IMG/VR virus record: IMGVR_UViG_3300003690_003363
Coordinates: 1 to 39,975 of that record
Length of the DNA stretch: 39,975 nt
Reading direction: 5' to 3' (one strand)
From: a virus
Shown here: positions 10,841 to 19,381 of the stretch, piece after piece
Layout: each line of letters starts with the position of its first letter
How positions within the stretch are numbered: position 1 is the first letter of the stretch
Made by a program: the position numbers and the translations under genes
Notes under the pieces: generated by a model
Database searches by the model: none
Seen by the model: only the letters and a program-made list of their open reading frames with translations
What the model was told of the DNA's origin: nothing

Positions 10841-11209
10841 TTAAATAGTGAACTCTAACAAATCTCCAACATTTAAGGTTGGAATGGAGTACTCGATACT
10901 TACACTAAGTTTGTTAATGTCAATATCTTCAACAATAAAATTAATTTCTTTAATTTTTATTACAGGCAAATATACAGAGGCCTGTTCGATTATTTTAGTT
11001 TCAATATCATCAAACGTGCTCTGCGTAAAGGAGGAAAAAAGATAGGAGTAAAGGCCGACACCAAAGCTTGGTTCCATAACTCTTTCTCCGCGATTGGTCA
11101 ATAAAAGCATTTTGAAGTTCTGCTTTATAAGTGTCCGAAAATCTTTAATCATGGCAAAGCCATCGCCACTATCCCTGGTAATCGGTAATTTAAGCGCCAA
11201 TGAAGCCAT
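10841..11209 (-). CDS. gp25: Baseplate wedge protein, gp25/GPW family
   Basis: 122 aa, usual for the GPW/gp25 family. The diagnostic block 'LLLTNRGERVMEPSFGVGL' lies at about residues 35-53, followed by 'LFSSFTQSTFDDIETKI', as in T4 gp25 and P2 gpW. These proteins form the part of the wedge that starts sheath polymerisation on the baseplate. A good Shine-Dalgarno (GAGGA, 7 nt before ATG) supports the start at 11209. It sits immediately upstream of gp6, the same order as in T4-type baseplate operons. This gene and gp6 are the main evidence that the phage has a contractile tail. Confidence 0.92.
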   Translation of the reverse strand: MASLALKLPITRDSGDGFAMIKDFRTLIKQNFKMLLLTNRGERVMEPSFGVGLYSYLFSSFTQSTFDDIETKIIEQASVYLPVIKIKEINFIVEDIDINKLSVSIEYSIPTLNVGDLLEFTI

Positions 11210-11230
11210 TTTTAGTCCTCACTATAAATA

Positions 11231-11791
11231 CTATGAATCTTTCTTTTTGCACATTTCGCCGTGTTCATTAAACGGATTAGATTTCAATCGACTTGTTTGC
11301 CACCACGGTAAAATGGCCTTAGAAGGATCTAATTTAAATCTTTCTTTCATTTGTTGCACCATTTCTTTGGTAATATTGCCCAATTCTTCGTCGGCGCCTC
11401 CAAAGTCGCGTGATCTATAGTGTACGCGGAAAAGCCTCTTAATCGCGGCTGCAGAATGTCTTAGCGTTCTCTTGTCCCAATGATCCCAATTCATGTGGCT
11501 AAGGAAAGCGCCCTTGTTGACATTTCGATCTCCTTCGGCGGCCCAGCCAGGTGTATATTTTAGATTTGCGCCATTGACAACTGTCACTTTCTCCGTGCCA
11601 TCGCCGACGAACCACGAGTCTCGCGTGACGAGAATCTCGCCCAGGTCAAGTTCAGCATATGTTCCAGGCTTTCGTTCGGGGTTCTCGGGATCCCACTCAA
11701 TCTTGTGGAACATGGATCCGAACATGGCGCCTTCTTCCGCTGTTACTTCGCCGATAGATTGCATAAAGCCCATGTCTTGATAAATGGCCAT
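11231..11791 (-). CDS. Unknown virion-associated protein between the 2159-aa protein and gp25
   Basis: 186 aa, not recognised. It is mixed alpha/beta with 'YAELDLGEILVTRDSWFVG' at about residues 44-62. A basic aromatic stretch 'RLFRVHYRSRDFGGADEELG' follows near 119-138, and the end is Lys-rich. Its 5' end overlaps the end of the 2159-aa ORF by 95 nt, far more than anywhere else in the window. An alternative ATG at 11725 (residue 23) has AGAAGG 5 nt upstream and would cut the overlap to 29 nt. Position between the giant tail protein and gp25 suggests a baseplate component such as a gp53-like wedge partner, but no sequence feature proves this. Confidence 0.55.
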   Translation of the reverse strand: MAIYQDMGFMQSIGEVTAEEGAMFGSMFHKIEWDPENPERKPGTYAELDLGEILVTRDSWFVGDGTEKVTVVNGANLKYTPGWAAEGDRNVNKGAFLSHMNWDHWDKRTLRHSAAAIKRLFRVHYRSRDFGGADEELGNITKEMVQQMKERFKLDPSKAILPWWQTSRLKSNPFNEHGEMCKKKDS

Positions 11792-14700
11792 TATTGATAT
11801 GATCTTCTTTAAGTTTTGCTAGCAAACAGTATAAAATTTTGCTATTTGGTTCAATACCGGTGAATGCGCTGACTGGAATATCTAAAGCATCTATTTCTAT
11901 GTTTACTATTTCTTTCTCCGTGCCAGCGAATACCATTCCAAATGATAAGCCGTATCTCACACCTAGCTCTCCCGTAATACCAACCTCAACACCTTCATCA
12001 TTTATTGACAATTGCATCGTCCCAGGAAAATGTTGTGAGATAACGCCGCTACCCCGTGCTTTCACGTCTGTAACGCCGTCGGCCATATTTTTGCGGGTGC
12101 TATTAACCTTAATATATTTATACATATAAAATGGCCGGGCGGTGGTCGTAGAGGCCCGTTCGCCGTCAGGTATATCTCCAAGTGGATCAAACGTGGTTTC
12201 ATAAATCTTCTTGCCGGTTTCTTCATCTGGCGAGCCCGTATCTATCACTTTTTCAACGCCGATGATCACCTTATTTGCGAATGGCCTTAACAACTCCTGT
12301 GCTTCATCAGAGTGGTATTCTCCGACCGTATACGTTAAACTTCCATCTTGTTCATCTATACTAGCATGATAATATCCAGCATAAATGCTTCCATCTGACA
12401 ATGAAAATTCATTACCATCTGTGTAAAATGGACCTGGCCACTCCCAACCAAGGCCGGCAGGATCTGGCTCCTCTTCTGTTGGGAGGCCGACGACACTCTC
12501 AACTATGGTGCCGTCTAAATTAAGTTCATTGCTCCCCAGGGCTGTAAACTCCGTCATATAGTAATAATCTAAATCATATACATCGGGAGACATATCAAAA
12601 CTTTCGATATTCTTTATAAACTTGTCCCCCATGAACTCCAACTGCTCGTTAACAAGTTCTTTAAGAACAAGTTTTGCATCTTCCTGAGTTCTGTACACTG
12701 CTTCCAAATTTCTGCTTTCTCTATAGCTCTTTAGAGTCTCAAATATTCCAGCTTCTCCACCGTATTTGGCAGCCACCAATTCATCAATAAAAGGATAATC
12801 ATATGATTGTTGATAGTTATTTAGCCTATCTAGCGCATCACTCACATGTTTCGGAACATCCTCTTCATTAATATCGCCACTGTCGACTCGGCGCCCATAT
12901 GTTTGCACTGCCTGCTCCAAAAACGCATACCAAAACTCATTATCTGAGAACGGACTCCAAAGACTGGTCGAATCTCTAAAGTCTTGTTCCATGGTTTCTA
13001 TAATATAAGAAGAATATATGTTGCTATAATTATCCGGGAACTTGGGAGCGAATTTGGTAAATATTGGCAAGCCCTTCATAAAATGTACGCTAGCATACAC
13101 TCTAATGGCCGCTATGATAATTCCCTCAATTGTTGCCTTAGAAAGTCTGTGTAAAATTCTATTGTACGGTACTTCAACAACACAATCTGGATCTCCTCTG
13201 AGGCGGTCATCCTCTGGTATATTTGGATATATTTCGTTTATCTTTGCGGATATCTCGTTAAAGTCTACGGCGTCGGTTTGCGATGGATCGCAGGGACTCA
13301 GTTCTGGAAACATAACTTCAACCAGGCCGGCCCAGCCAACTGATTTTCGAGGCTTAACATATATCGGCGGCTGCATGTAAGAGCCCCCATATTGAGTTGG
13401 GTTAAGGAAGAAGACCCTTGTCTTTTCGGGATGTGTGCCGGCTTGTTCGTTTACATATTGATTTCTGCTTACGCCCATTATTCCGTCATCTTCACTAACT
13501 GGGCGATCCGGGAGTATCCGCTCTCCTTCTGAATCATAATCTTTGACCGTTTTTTCAGAGTATAGGTCACCGGTCTTCGAGTCCAGATAATCAAAGTCAG
13601 TTATGTCCAGATCATCGAACGTCATTCCATATTCCCAAGCTTTTGTATTGTTGCCTATTTCTTTGGCCACCTTCACGAATTGTTCTTTCATAAAGGAGTC
13701 GTACTTTTCCTTAATTTGTGATTTGCTTAGTGTGGTTCCAAATAGATCATATAGCATATTAATTTGCGGTGCAAACGGGGTTTGTTTCACAAAGCTTTGA
13801 CTTAAGTTTGGAAAATGTTCCATTGATAGATATTCGCCCTTATCTGGGTCCGGGTCATACAAAGAATCTAAACCATTATCAACCGCCATGAACTCATATT
13901 TTCTTGAACGGATTTCCTTGACTTCTAAGGCGCTATCGAAGCTCACACTCATGCCTTTAGCCTCTTTGGGATTTGGTTGATGATATGCATCAAAGGGTGG
14001 GCGGTTTGGACGGGCTGCCTCATTAAAGAACTCGGTAAGATAAATTCTTGTGTTATCATCGGGCCTATTAACATATGAGCCTTTTACAGGGCCTTCCATC
14101 ATATCGGAAATGTATGCATTTACTCTAAACTTATAGCTCCAGGCGGACTTTCCTCCATTTAAGCCCAGGCGATGCCCCTTCGCATTATCTTTGAATTCAA
14201 GTGCTATGTCTGGATCATCCTTCCGTGGCAACTTTATGAACCATAGGTTTTCTTCACTCCAATCTGGTGCCGTCTTTACGTTGTACCCCATGTCAGGCAC
14301 GTCTGTTAGTTCTACATCAGAAGTGGTAAAGAGGCTATCGAATCCAAGACTGGCAAAGCTGACTGGCCACTTCTTTGTGCGGCGCGGAATGTTTGTGCTA
14401 CTAAATTCCATGCTGTCTCTAAGATCTTGAGAAATATCTCCCAAAAGCAATCTATCATCTATAGGCTGCTGCGCGGCGGATTTATATTGATACATCAGCC
14501 ACTCAGCAACATATTGGGGGTATGCACCGCGTTGCGACCGGAGGCTTGCTACATTTGAGCCCATCGCGTCTTCGATGTCATCCTTATTGGTCGAGTCCAA
14601 GCTGGTGTCTGTGTTCAAATAAAAGTCTACATAGTTTGAGTCGCTGGCCACATCCACTTGATGTCTTGTGAACGGATTACCAACAGTATCAGACAAAATC

Positions 14701-17700
14701 ATGTTTAAGAAGCCCCACGAAGAGTCGACGCCGCCGGCGAGGAAGCTTAGGAAACCTCCAGAACCCAACATATCTCGTGCATAGGCCTGCTGCATTTTTT
14801 TCATTTCGCCTTCTACCATGGTGGCTGCAGTGGCCGCAATGTCTTCTGGCTCATATGGCATAAGACCATTATTACAGCCAGGATCTGATATCATTGGTGG
14901 CATCTGATCCATGAGTGTCGGGCCAATTCCTCTTTGCATTAAACTGGTAACATCATCTAAATCTTCTAGCATTGTTCCACGCCAGTTATCAAACATTTGA
15001 TCACATTGTTCAGGGGTGGCTCGGCCTTCTAACAATGTACACCTTAGATCCTTAAAAGCGTCCAGTTGGTCAGGGGTTGCACAAAGAGTTGGGTTTGCCG
15101 GCATTTCATCGGCTTGAGCACCAAGCGTCTCAAGAGCTATTGCCATTTCGTCTCTCATTTGTACAGGGGCCAAGAAGCCAATATTTTTGAAAAAGCTACC
15201 AATAGCGCGCTGGTTCGGGAGTGCATCGCGGTACTCTGGGAAGCCGTTTTCAACAATTTGATCTGCAATTTGCAGGAATGTTTCTGAAGGGTTCCCCAAA
15301 ACTGCAGACGTCATCTCGGCCTGGGTGGCGGCCGATGATAGATCTTCCGCAAACGTAAGCGCCCTGTCAGGGTTTGCAAGTGCTTGGCCGCCAACACCCA
15401 AGTCAGCGATTAATTGTACAACCGTATTTTCTACTTCTTGAGTGGGGGTATCTGGTCCACAAATTGAGTCTCTAATAATGTTTGTTAAAGTGTTGGTGCC
15501 GGCTATTAATGAAGGCAGTGAAGCAGCGATTTGTCCAGTGATCTCTAATGCCTTACAGATAGCTTTACCAACAAGTTCACACACCTTGACTATAAGTAAT
15601 ATCAGATATTTAAATATCAGTTCATTAAGTTTCTTTTTGAGATAATCAAATACTGCTTTCCAGGGGTCCAGTAGAAGCGGCCACCACCACGTAGGCCAAT
15701 CAAGTCTAGGTATTACAATTTCAGCGTTGTTCCTGCAAAATGGAAGCGTAATGCTTTTTATAAAATCATTAATACCGGGATTAAATAATGGAGGTCTGGG
15801 GCAGTCGATTGATGTGATAAAAAATGCTATAATCTGGGCGCCTGGAAAATCATTTAGTTTATCCAACAATGCTAGATAGTTATCTGAATATTCTTCTAGT
15901 AGTGCAAGGATGTAAGCTTGAAAAATTTTGCTTGAATCTAGATTTTCTTTTGCCGCTTTTGCAGGGTCTAATTTTTGTGCAAGGGTTCTTCTGGTCTCGG
16001 CGCCTCCACGACTTTCTTGTTGCATTTCCATTGTTGATGGCTGGCCGGGCGGGACCGGGACTTCGTTGCCCAACCCATTATTGTATGTGCGCTGTCTTTC
16101 AACCAATTCTTGATCTTCCCATGGCCTAGCAATTGAGAATCTGCCAAAAAACCTTTCCCCTCTCATCGATTCTGATTTGGCGCCGGCATATACACCCTCG
16201 CGCTGGGTGGTGGACTGTCCAACTCCACCCGCGGTTCCGGCCGCGGCGCCGGGGCTGTACTCAACGCCACTTGCTTCGCCGGTATCCGGGCCCTCCAGTT
16301 CTGGATCTTGAACATCTGTGTATGGATTCACGAATCCTTCTAGCGTTTTTCCTTCTTCCAGGTTTTTTCTAACCATCGCATCAAGTTTTGCTTGTTTTTC
16401 GGGAGGCAAACCAACAAATAATTTTCCGAAATTTTCATATGTCATTGAAGAAAGCGCATTTTTTAACATTATAGAAAGAGCATCTTCTAGAGAGATCCCC
16501 TTAGTTAAACATTCGATTGCCGACATTAGAAGATCGAATAGCCCGCAAACCTTAATTCTTTCAAAATTAAATCGCCAGATATCGTCCATCGCTTCTCCTA
16601 TGGTCGCGTTATCCCGGGTGGACAACATTCGCAAACAAAAATGAGCAAATACCTGATCACGGGGATCGATCTTCTTGTGGGCTTTCATTATTGCAGCGCC
16701 AACCATGGTATTTTTTTTGTCAGACTTTTTTTCTTGTGGTTTCTTTGGGGGGGCTGGCTTCTTGGGGCCGGCCTGTTGGCCGCCGCCTGGGCCTGTTGGA
16801 CCTTCACCCGGGGGGGCAGCGCCCTCGGCTTGGCCCTGCTCGTCTTCATCTTCTTTAACTTTTTCTTTCTCATGCTGACAAAGCCTAGAATGAAATTCAT
16901 ACGCGATGCCGTCGCCAATACTAAACATATCATCTAAGATGTCTTGTCCAAATTGCTTTGCTTCATCAGCCAAAGCATTTGCAATACATGTAGTAACGCC
17001 TTGTGCTCCTTCTTCCGGCATTATTTGGCCGGCGCCCGGGCCGACTACATGAATCTTAGGATACGTATATTTTAGAGCCATGTCAAGCCATGGCTGTTCT
17101 GTCCGGGCAGATAGTTCGCTGGCTATTTCCTCCATTTTCATAAAGTATGCAACAGCTGTTGGATCTCGCCAGCCCGGTTGAGTAGACAGTGAATCAAGCC
17201 TATCCTTTCCAAACTCCACTGGCAATTCATTGCACCTATCAGTCCAAACTCTTATTTTTTTAAGTTTGTATTCACCTGTTACTGTGAATTCTATATGTTC
17301 GACATTTTGATTGAAGAAACCCCAGGTACCCGTATTTGGTATGTTCATGCCCTGATCATTAAGCCAACTATCTAGCTCTAATTGTAAAACGCTTAATTGG
17401 CCGTGCATATCGAATGGGCCGGCATCGCCGTAATCATCTAGATTGAATATTTTTCCTGTTTTAGAAAATATCAAATTAGAACTTTCCAACATTCTAAAAA
17501 CTCTTAGATATCTACTCCACAAATGAAGGCCTTTTCGTACTGTTATCTGACTTAACACCAGATCTCCAGTAGCGTATTTAGCAGTTGTATCTCCTTGTTC
17601 TGCCTCTTCAGAAGTATCTACGGGTGGTGCATCTGGTAAATCTTCAAGTACGCTGTATTCAACTGAATATAATAACTGTACATATGAGCCCGGGTTTGGC

Positions 17701-18176
17701 GCCAAATAATATTCTGATTTTTCCATGGCACTTTTGATTTTTTGGATCGATTCCGGTGATGTGTCTTTTCCTTTCCAATTCAAAAGCGCACGGATGGCGC
17801 CTTTTCTTGGCTCTCCTTTACGATGGGAAACAGTTTGTAGCCAATCTGAATTTAACGATCCGCCAACATTGTTATCCCATTCATCGGCATAGTGTTGCCA
17901 TATCGCGTCTAATTTTTCGGCGGCCTCTCGCTTTGTTATATCATCGTAGTAACCAAAATGTTTTTCTTTAGTTAAATATGAAATTTGATACACACACAGT
18001 TTTTCATTCAAAAAAGGTTGAGACTGGTTTCTGGTCTTCCAGTCTGGAACAATGGCATTTGGATTCGGAGAACACGGAAGACAAGTGTTTGCTCTCGGTA
18101 TTGCATCGTCTGGACACGCATCTGGTAGCATATCTCCGTTTTTGTCTTGCCATTTTAAAAATATTGATTCAGCCAT
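11697..18176 (-). CDS. 2159-aa virion structural protein, unknown fold
   Basis: Very large ORF with SD-like GGGA 9 nt before the ATG at 18176. Visible parts are: an N-terminal mixed domain with Cys-Pro-rich start; a low-complexity acidic then Pro/Gly/Lys-rich linker at about residues 439-491; a Trp-rich element (about 829-834) followed by a strongly hydrophobic helical stretch (about 849-880); and a long alpha/beta C-terminal half. Near residue 2005 there is a repeat-like 'DGSIYAGYYHASID' element. No catalytic signature is evident. It lies between the spike-like paralogue block and gp25/gp6, so a baseplate or tail-tube-associated role is likely. Giant proteins of unknown fold are common in tail modules of large aquatic myoviruses. 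The last ~30 residues are Arg/His-rich and look like an off-frame read of the next gene. Confidence 0.7.
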   Translation of the reverse strand: MAESIFLKWQDKNGDMLPDACPDDAIPRANTCLPCSPNPNAIVPDWKTRNQSQPFLNEKLCVYQISYLTKEKHFGYYDDITKREAAEKLDAIWQHYADEWDNNVGGSLNSDWLQTVSHRKGEPRKGAIRALLNWKGKDTSPESIQKIKSAMEKSEYYLAPNPGSYVQLLYSVEYSVLEDLPDAPPVDTSEEAEQGDTTAKYATGDLVLSQITVRKGLHLWSRYLRVFRMLESSNLIFSKTGKIFNLDDYGDAGPFDMHGQLSVLQLELDSWLNDQGMNIPNTGTWGFFNQNVEHIEFTVTGEYKLKKIRVWTDRCNELPVEFGKDRLDSLSTQPGWRDPTAVAYFMKMEEIASELSARTEQPWLDMALKYTYPKIHVVGPGAGQIMPEEGAQGVTTCIANALADEAKQFGQDILDDMFSIGDGIAYEFHSRLCQHEKEKVKEDEDEQGQAEGAAPPGEGPTGPGGGQQAGPKKPAPPKKPQEKKSDKKNTMVGAAIMKAHKKIDPRDQVFAHFCLRMLSTRDNATIGEAMDDIWRFNFERIKVCGLFDLLMSAIECLTKGISLEDALSIMLKNALSSMTYENFGKLFVGLPPEKQAKLDAMVRKNLEEGKTLEGFVNPYTDVQDPELEGPDTGEASGVEYSPGAAAGTAGGVGQSTTQREGVYAGAKSESMRGERFFGRFSIARPWEDQELVERQRTYNNGLGNEVPVPPGQPSTMEMQQESRGGAETRRTLAQKLDPAKAAKENLDSSKIFQAYILALLEEYSDNYLALLDKLNDFPGAQIIAFFITSIDCPRPPLFNPGINDFIKSITLPFCRNNAEIVIPRLDWPTWWWPLLLDPWKAVFDYLKKKLNELIFKYLILLIVKVCELVGKAICKALEITGQIAASLPSLIAGTNTLTNIIRDSICGPDTPTQEVENTVVQLIADLGVGGQALANPDRALTFAEDLSSAATQAEMTSAVLGNPSETFLQIADQIVENGFPEYRDALPNQRAIGSFFKNIGFLAPVQMRDEMAIALETLGAQADEMPANPTLCATPDQLDAFKDLRCTLLEGRATPEQCDQMFDNWRGTMLEDLDDVTSLMQRGIGPTLMDQMPPMISDPGCNNGLMPYEPEDIAATAATMVEGEMKKMQQAYARDMLGSGGFLSFLAGGVDSSWGFLNMILSDTVGNPFTRHQVDVASDSNYVDFYLNTDTSLDSTNKDDIEDAMGSNVASLRSQRGAYPQYVAEWLMYQYKSAAQQPIDDRLLLGDISQDLRDSMEFSSTNIPRRTKKWPVSFASLGFDSLFTTSDVELTDVPDMGYNVKTAPDWSEENLWFIKLPRKDDPDIALEFKDNAKGHRLGLNGGKSAWSYKFRVNAYISDMMEGPVKGSYVNRPDDNTRIYLTEFFNEAARPNRPPFDAYHQPNPKEAKGMSVSFDSALEVKEIRSRKYEFMAVDNGLDSLYDPDPDKGEYLSMEHFPNLSQSFVKQTPFAPQINMLYDLFGTTLSKSQIKEKYDSFMKEQFVKVAKEIGNNTKAWEYGMTFDDLDITDFDYLDSKTGDLYSEKTVKDYDSEGERILPDRPVSEDDGIMGVSRNQYVNEQAGTHPEKTRVFFLNPTQYGGSYMQPPIYVKPRKSVGWAGLVEVMFPELSPCDPSQTDAVDFNEISAKINEIYPNIPEDDRLRGDPDCVVEVPYNRILHRLSKATIEGIIIAAIRVYASVHFMKGLPIFTKFAPKFPDNYSNIYSSYIIETMEQDFRDSTSLWSPFSDNEFWYAFLEQAVQTYGRRVDSGDINEEDVPKHVSDALDRLNNYQQSYDYPFIDELVAAKYGGEAGIFETLKSYRESRNLEAVYRTQEDAKLVLKELVNEQLEFMGDKFIKNIESFDMSPDVYDLDYYYMTEFTALGSNELNLDGTIVESVVGLPTEEEPDPAGLGWEWPGPFYTDGNEFSLSDGSIYAGYYHASIDEQDGSLTYTVGEYHSDEAQELLRPFANKVIIGVEKVIDTGSPDEETGKKIYETTFDPLGDIPDGERASTTTARPFYMYKYIKVNSTRKNMADGVTDVKARGSGVISQHFPGTMQLSINDEGVEVGITGELGVRYGLSFGMVFAGTEKEIVNIEIDALDIPVSAFTGIEPNSKILYCLLAKLKEDHINNGHLSRHGLYAIYRRSNSGRRRHVRIHVPQD

Positions 18177-18187
18177 TTGTTGTTTCC

Positions 18188-19309
18188 CTAATTTGTTTTA
18201 ACATTTCTGCTCCATATGCATTTGGCCCCGGCTGGGCTTAAATAATTTATTCGCCATGTGTTTAAATTTCCTCGAAGATGATACATAGATATGTTTCCTC
18301 GTAAAATAGTTCCTAGCGCGTTCTTGGCGGTAATGGCGCTGAGCGTTAGAGGGTGTATCAGTCCTATGGCGATGGCCAACTCAATATGAGCTTGGGCTAC
18401 AGCGTTACAAGCACCCAAAGTGCTGCCTACAATATCAGCTAATTCTTGAAAAGCATCTCTTGTATTATAACCCATCGCAATGCCCTGTAATCCCGGGATC
18501 GACTCTTTGCGCCCATCCATACGCATCAGCTTTCGATCTGTAATTTTATTACCTGCAATAAATTCGATTGCAGGTGCAGGCTGAACTATCTTTCCGCCGT
18601 GAGAGGTTGGTTCACCGGCGGTCCAGCCTTCGACACCCTGGGCCGGCCCCGAGACTATTTTAACTGATTCTCGTCCTATAATTCTTACGGCGTCGGCTTT
18701 TATGCCCACTGCTGAGCGCGCAATCGATTGTGGGGCAACGCCGCGGACGAGCCCAAAGTAACGATCAATATCGGCTAATTGAGAAATATAAACGCGTGCT
18801 GCGTCTGCTGCAAAATCATTATTAATCCATGACGGAACTTCTGGTCCCTTTCCCTCTCTGGCGGAAGCTAAGCGTCCGACAACAAGGTCAATAGAAGCTG
18901 CCTTGTCGGCGCCCCAGGCGCCGTAACCAGACCGAACCGACTCTGGCCTATCAGTTCCCAAAACAATATACGCACCCATGCTGGTGATAATTTTTTCATT
19001 TTGGGCTTTTAGATAAACAATGCCACCACCCGAATCAGCAATTTTATCGGATTTAAGCATTGAATGAAAAAGACCGCTCTTCGGTGGAAGCTTTGACGCT
19101 CGGGTGAGGTTTGGGTCTAGGGCGCGGCCCGGGCCTTCACGCGTAACGCCGGCGGCGGCGCGTTGTGCAGCAATCTCTTCCGGCGTATCTTTATCTGAGG
19201 TCGCTTCGATGACAGACTGCTCTTGCTGATCTGCCGCGGCGCGGTGTTTCGCAATTTCTTCATCAGAGGGGCCGTGAAGCGGCAGCTTTTTATCATTTCC
19301 TGTTCCCAT
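18188..19309 (-). CDS. Unknown structural protein, 373 aa
   Basis: Starts at ATG 19309 with a strong AGGAG ribosome-binding site. The first 65 residues are charged and Ala-rich and carry a short repeat, EEIAKHRAAA (residues 17-26) and EEIAAQRAAA (44-53), probably helical. The body contains 'GIVYLKAQNEKIITSMGAYIVLG' (split pattern of beta strands), 'SVRSGYGAWGADKAASIDLVVG' and 'GIKADAVRIIGRESVKIVSG', a beta-helix-like run. The C-terminal third is helical with small residues. I do not recognise a named family. Similar strand-rich sequences occur in phage baseplate/spike-associated proteins. It follows the three spike-like paralogues after a 72-bp AT-rich gap and precedes the 2159-aa protein, so a virion role is inferred from context. 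Confidence 0.55.
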   Translation of the reverse strand: MGTGNDKKLPLHGPSDEEIAKHRAAADQQEQSVIEATSDKDTPEEIAAQRAAAGVTREGPGRALDPNLTRASKLPPKSGLFHSMLKSDKIADSGGGIVYLKAQNEKIITSMGAYIVLGTDRPESVRSGYGAWGADKAASIDLVVGRLASAREGKGPEVPSWINNDFAADAARVYISQLADIDRYFGLVRGVAPQSIARSAVGIKADAVRIIGRESVKIVSGPAQGVEGWTAGEPTSHGGKIVQPAPAIEFIAGNKITDRKLMRMDGRKESIPGLQGIAMGYNTRDAFQELADIVGSTLGACNAVAQAHIELAIAIGLIHPLTLSAITAKNALGTILRGNISMYHLRGNLNTWRINYLSPAGAKCIWSRNVKTN

Positions 19310-19381
19310 GTATACTCCTGATAGTAAATATTATAGTTTATAATTATTACTTGTTTAAATTATTAGGTTTTTTTTTACTCT
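19310..19381 (-). promoter_or_regulatory. AT-rich leader with possible late-type promoter
   Basis: This is the longest non-coding gap in the window (72 bp), almost entirely A/T. Read on the minus strand it contains TATAAAC followed closely by TATAAT (plus-strand 19330-19335), about 20-30 nt upstream of the AGGAG site of the 373-aa gene. No convincing -35 box is present. T4-type late promoters need only a TATAAATA-like box read by a gp55 sigma, and a gp55-like gene is encoded nearby, so a weak late promoter is possible. An A-run lies at the upstream end. No hairpin terminator was seen. Confidence 0.3.

Noticed and set aside
11223-11230. TATAAATA, the exact T4 late-promoter box
   Set aside because: It is on the plus strand, opposite to all genes here, in the short gap before gp25. 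On the minus strand it reads TATTTATA.
16641-16937. Plus-strand ORF of 98 aa, hydrophobic, Trp/Gly/Phe-rich
   Set aside because: It lies wholly within the 2159-aa gene opposite the Lys/Pro/Gly-rich linker, whose complement makes hydrophobic codons. There are no neighbours on this strand.
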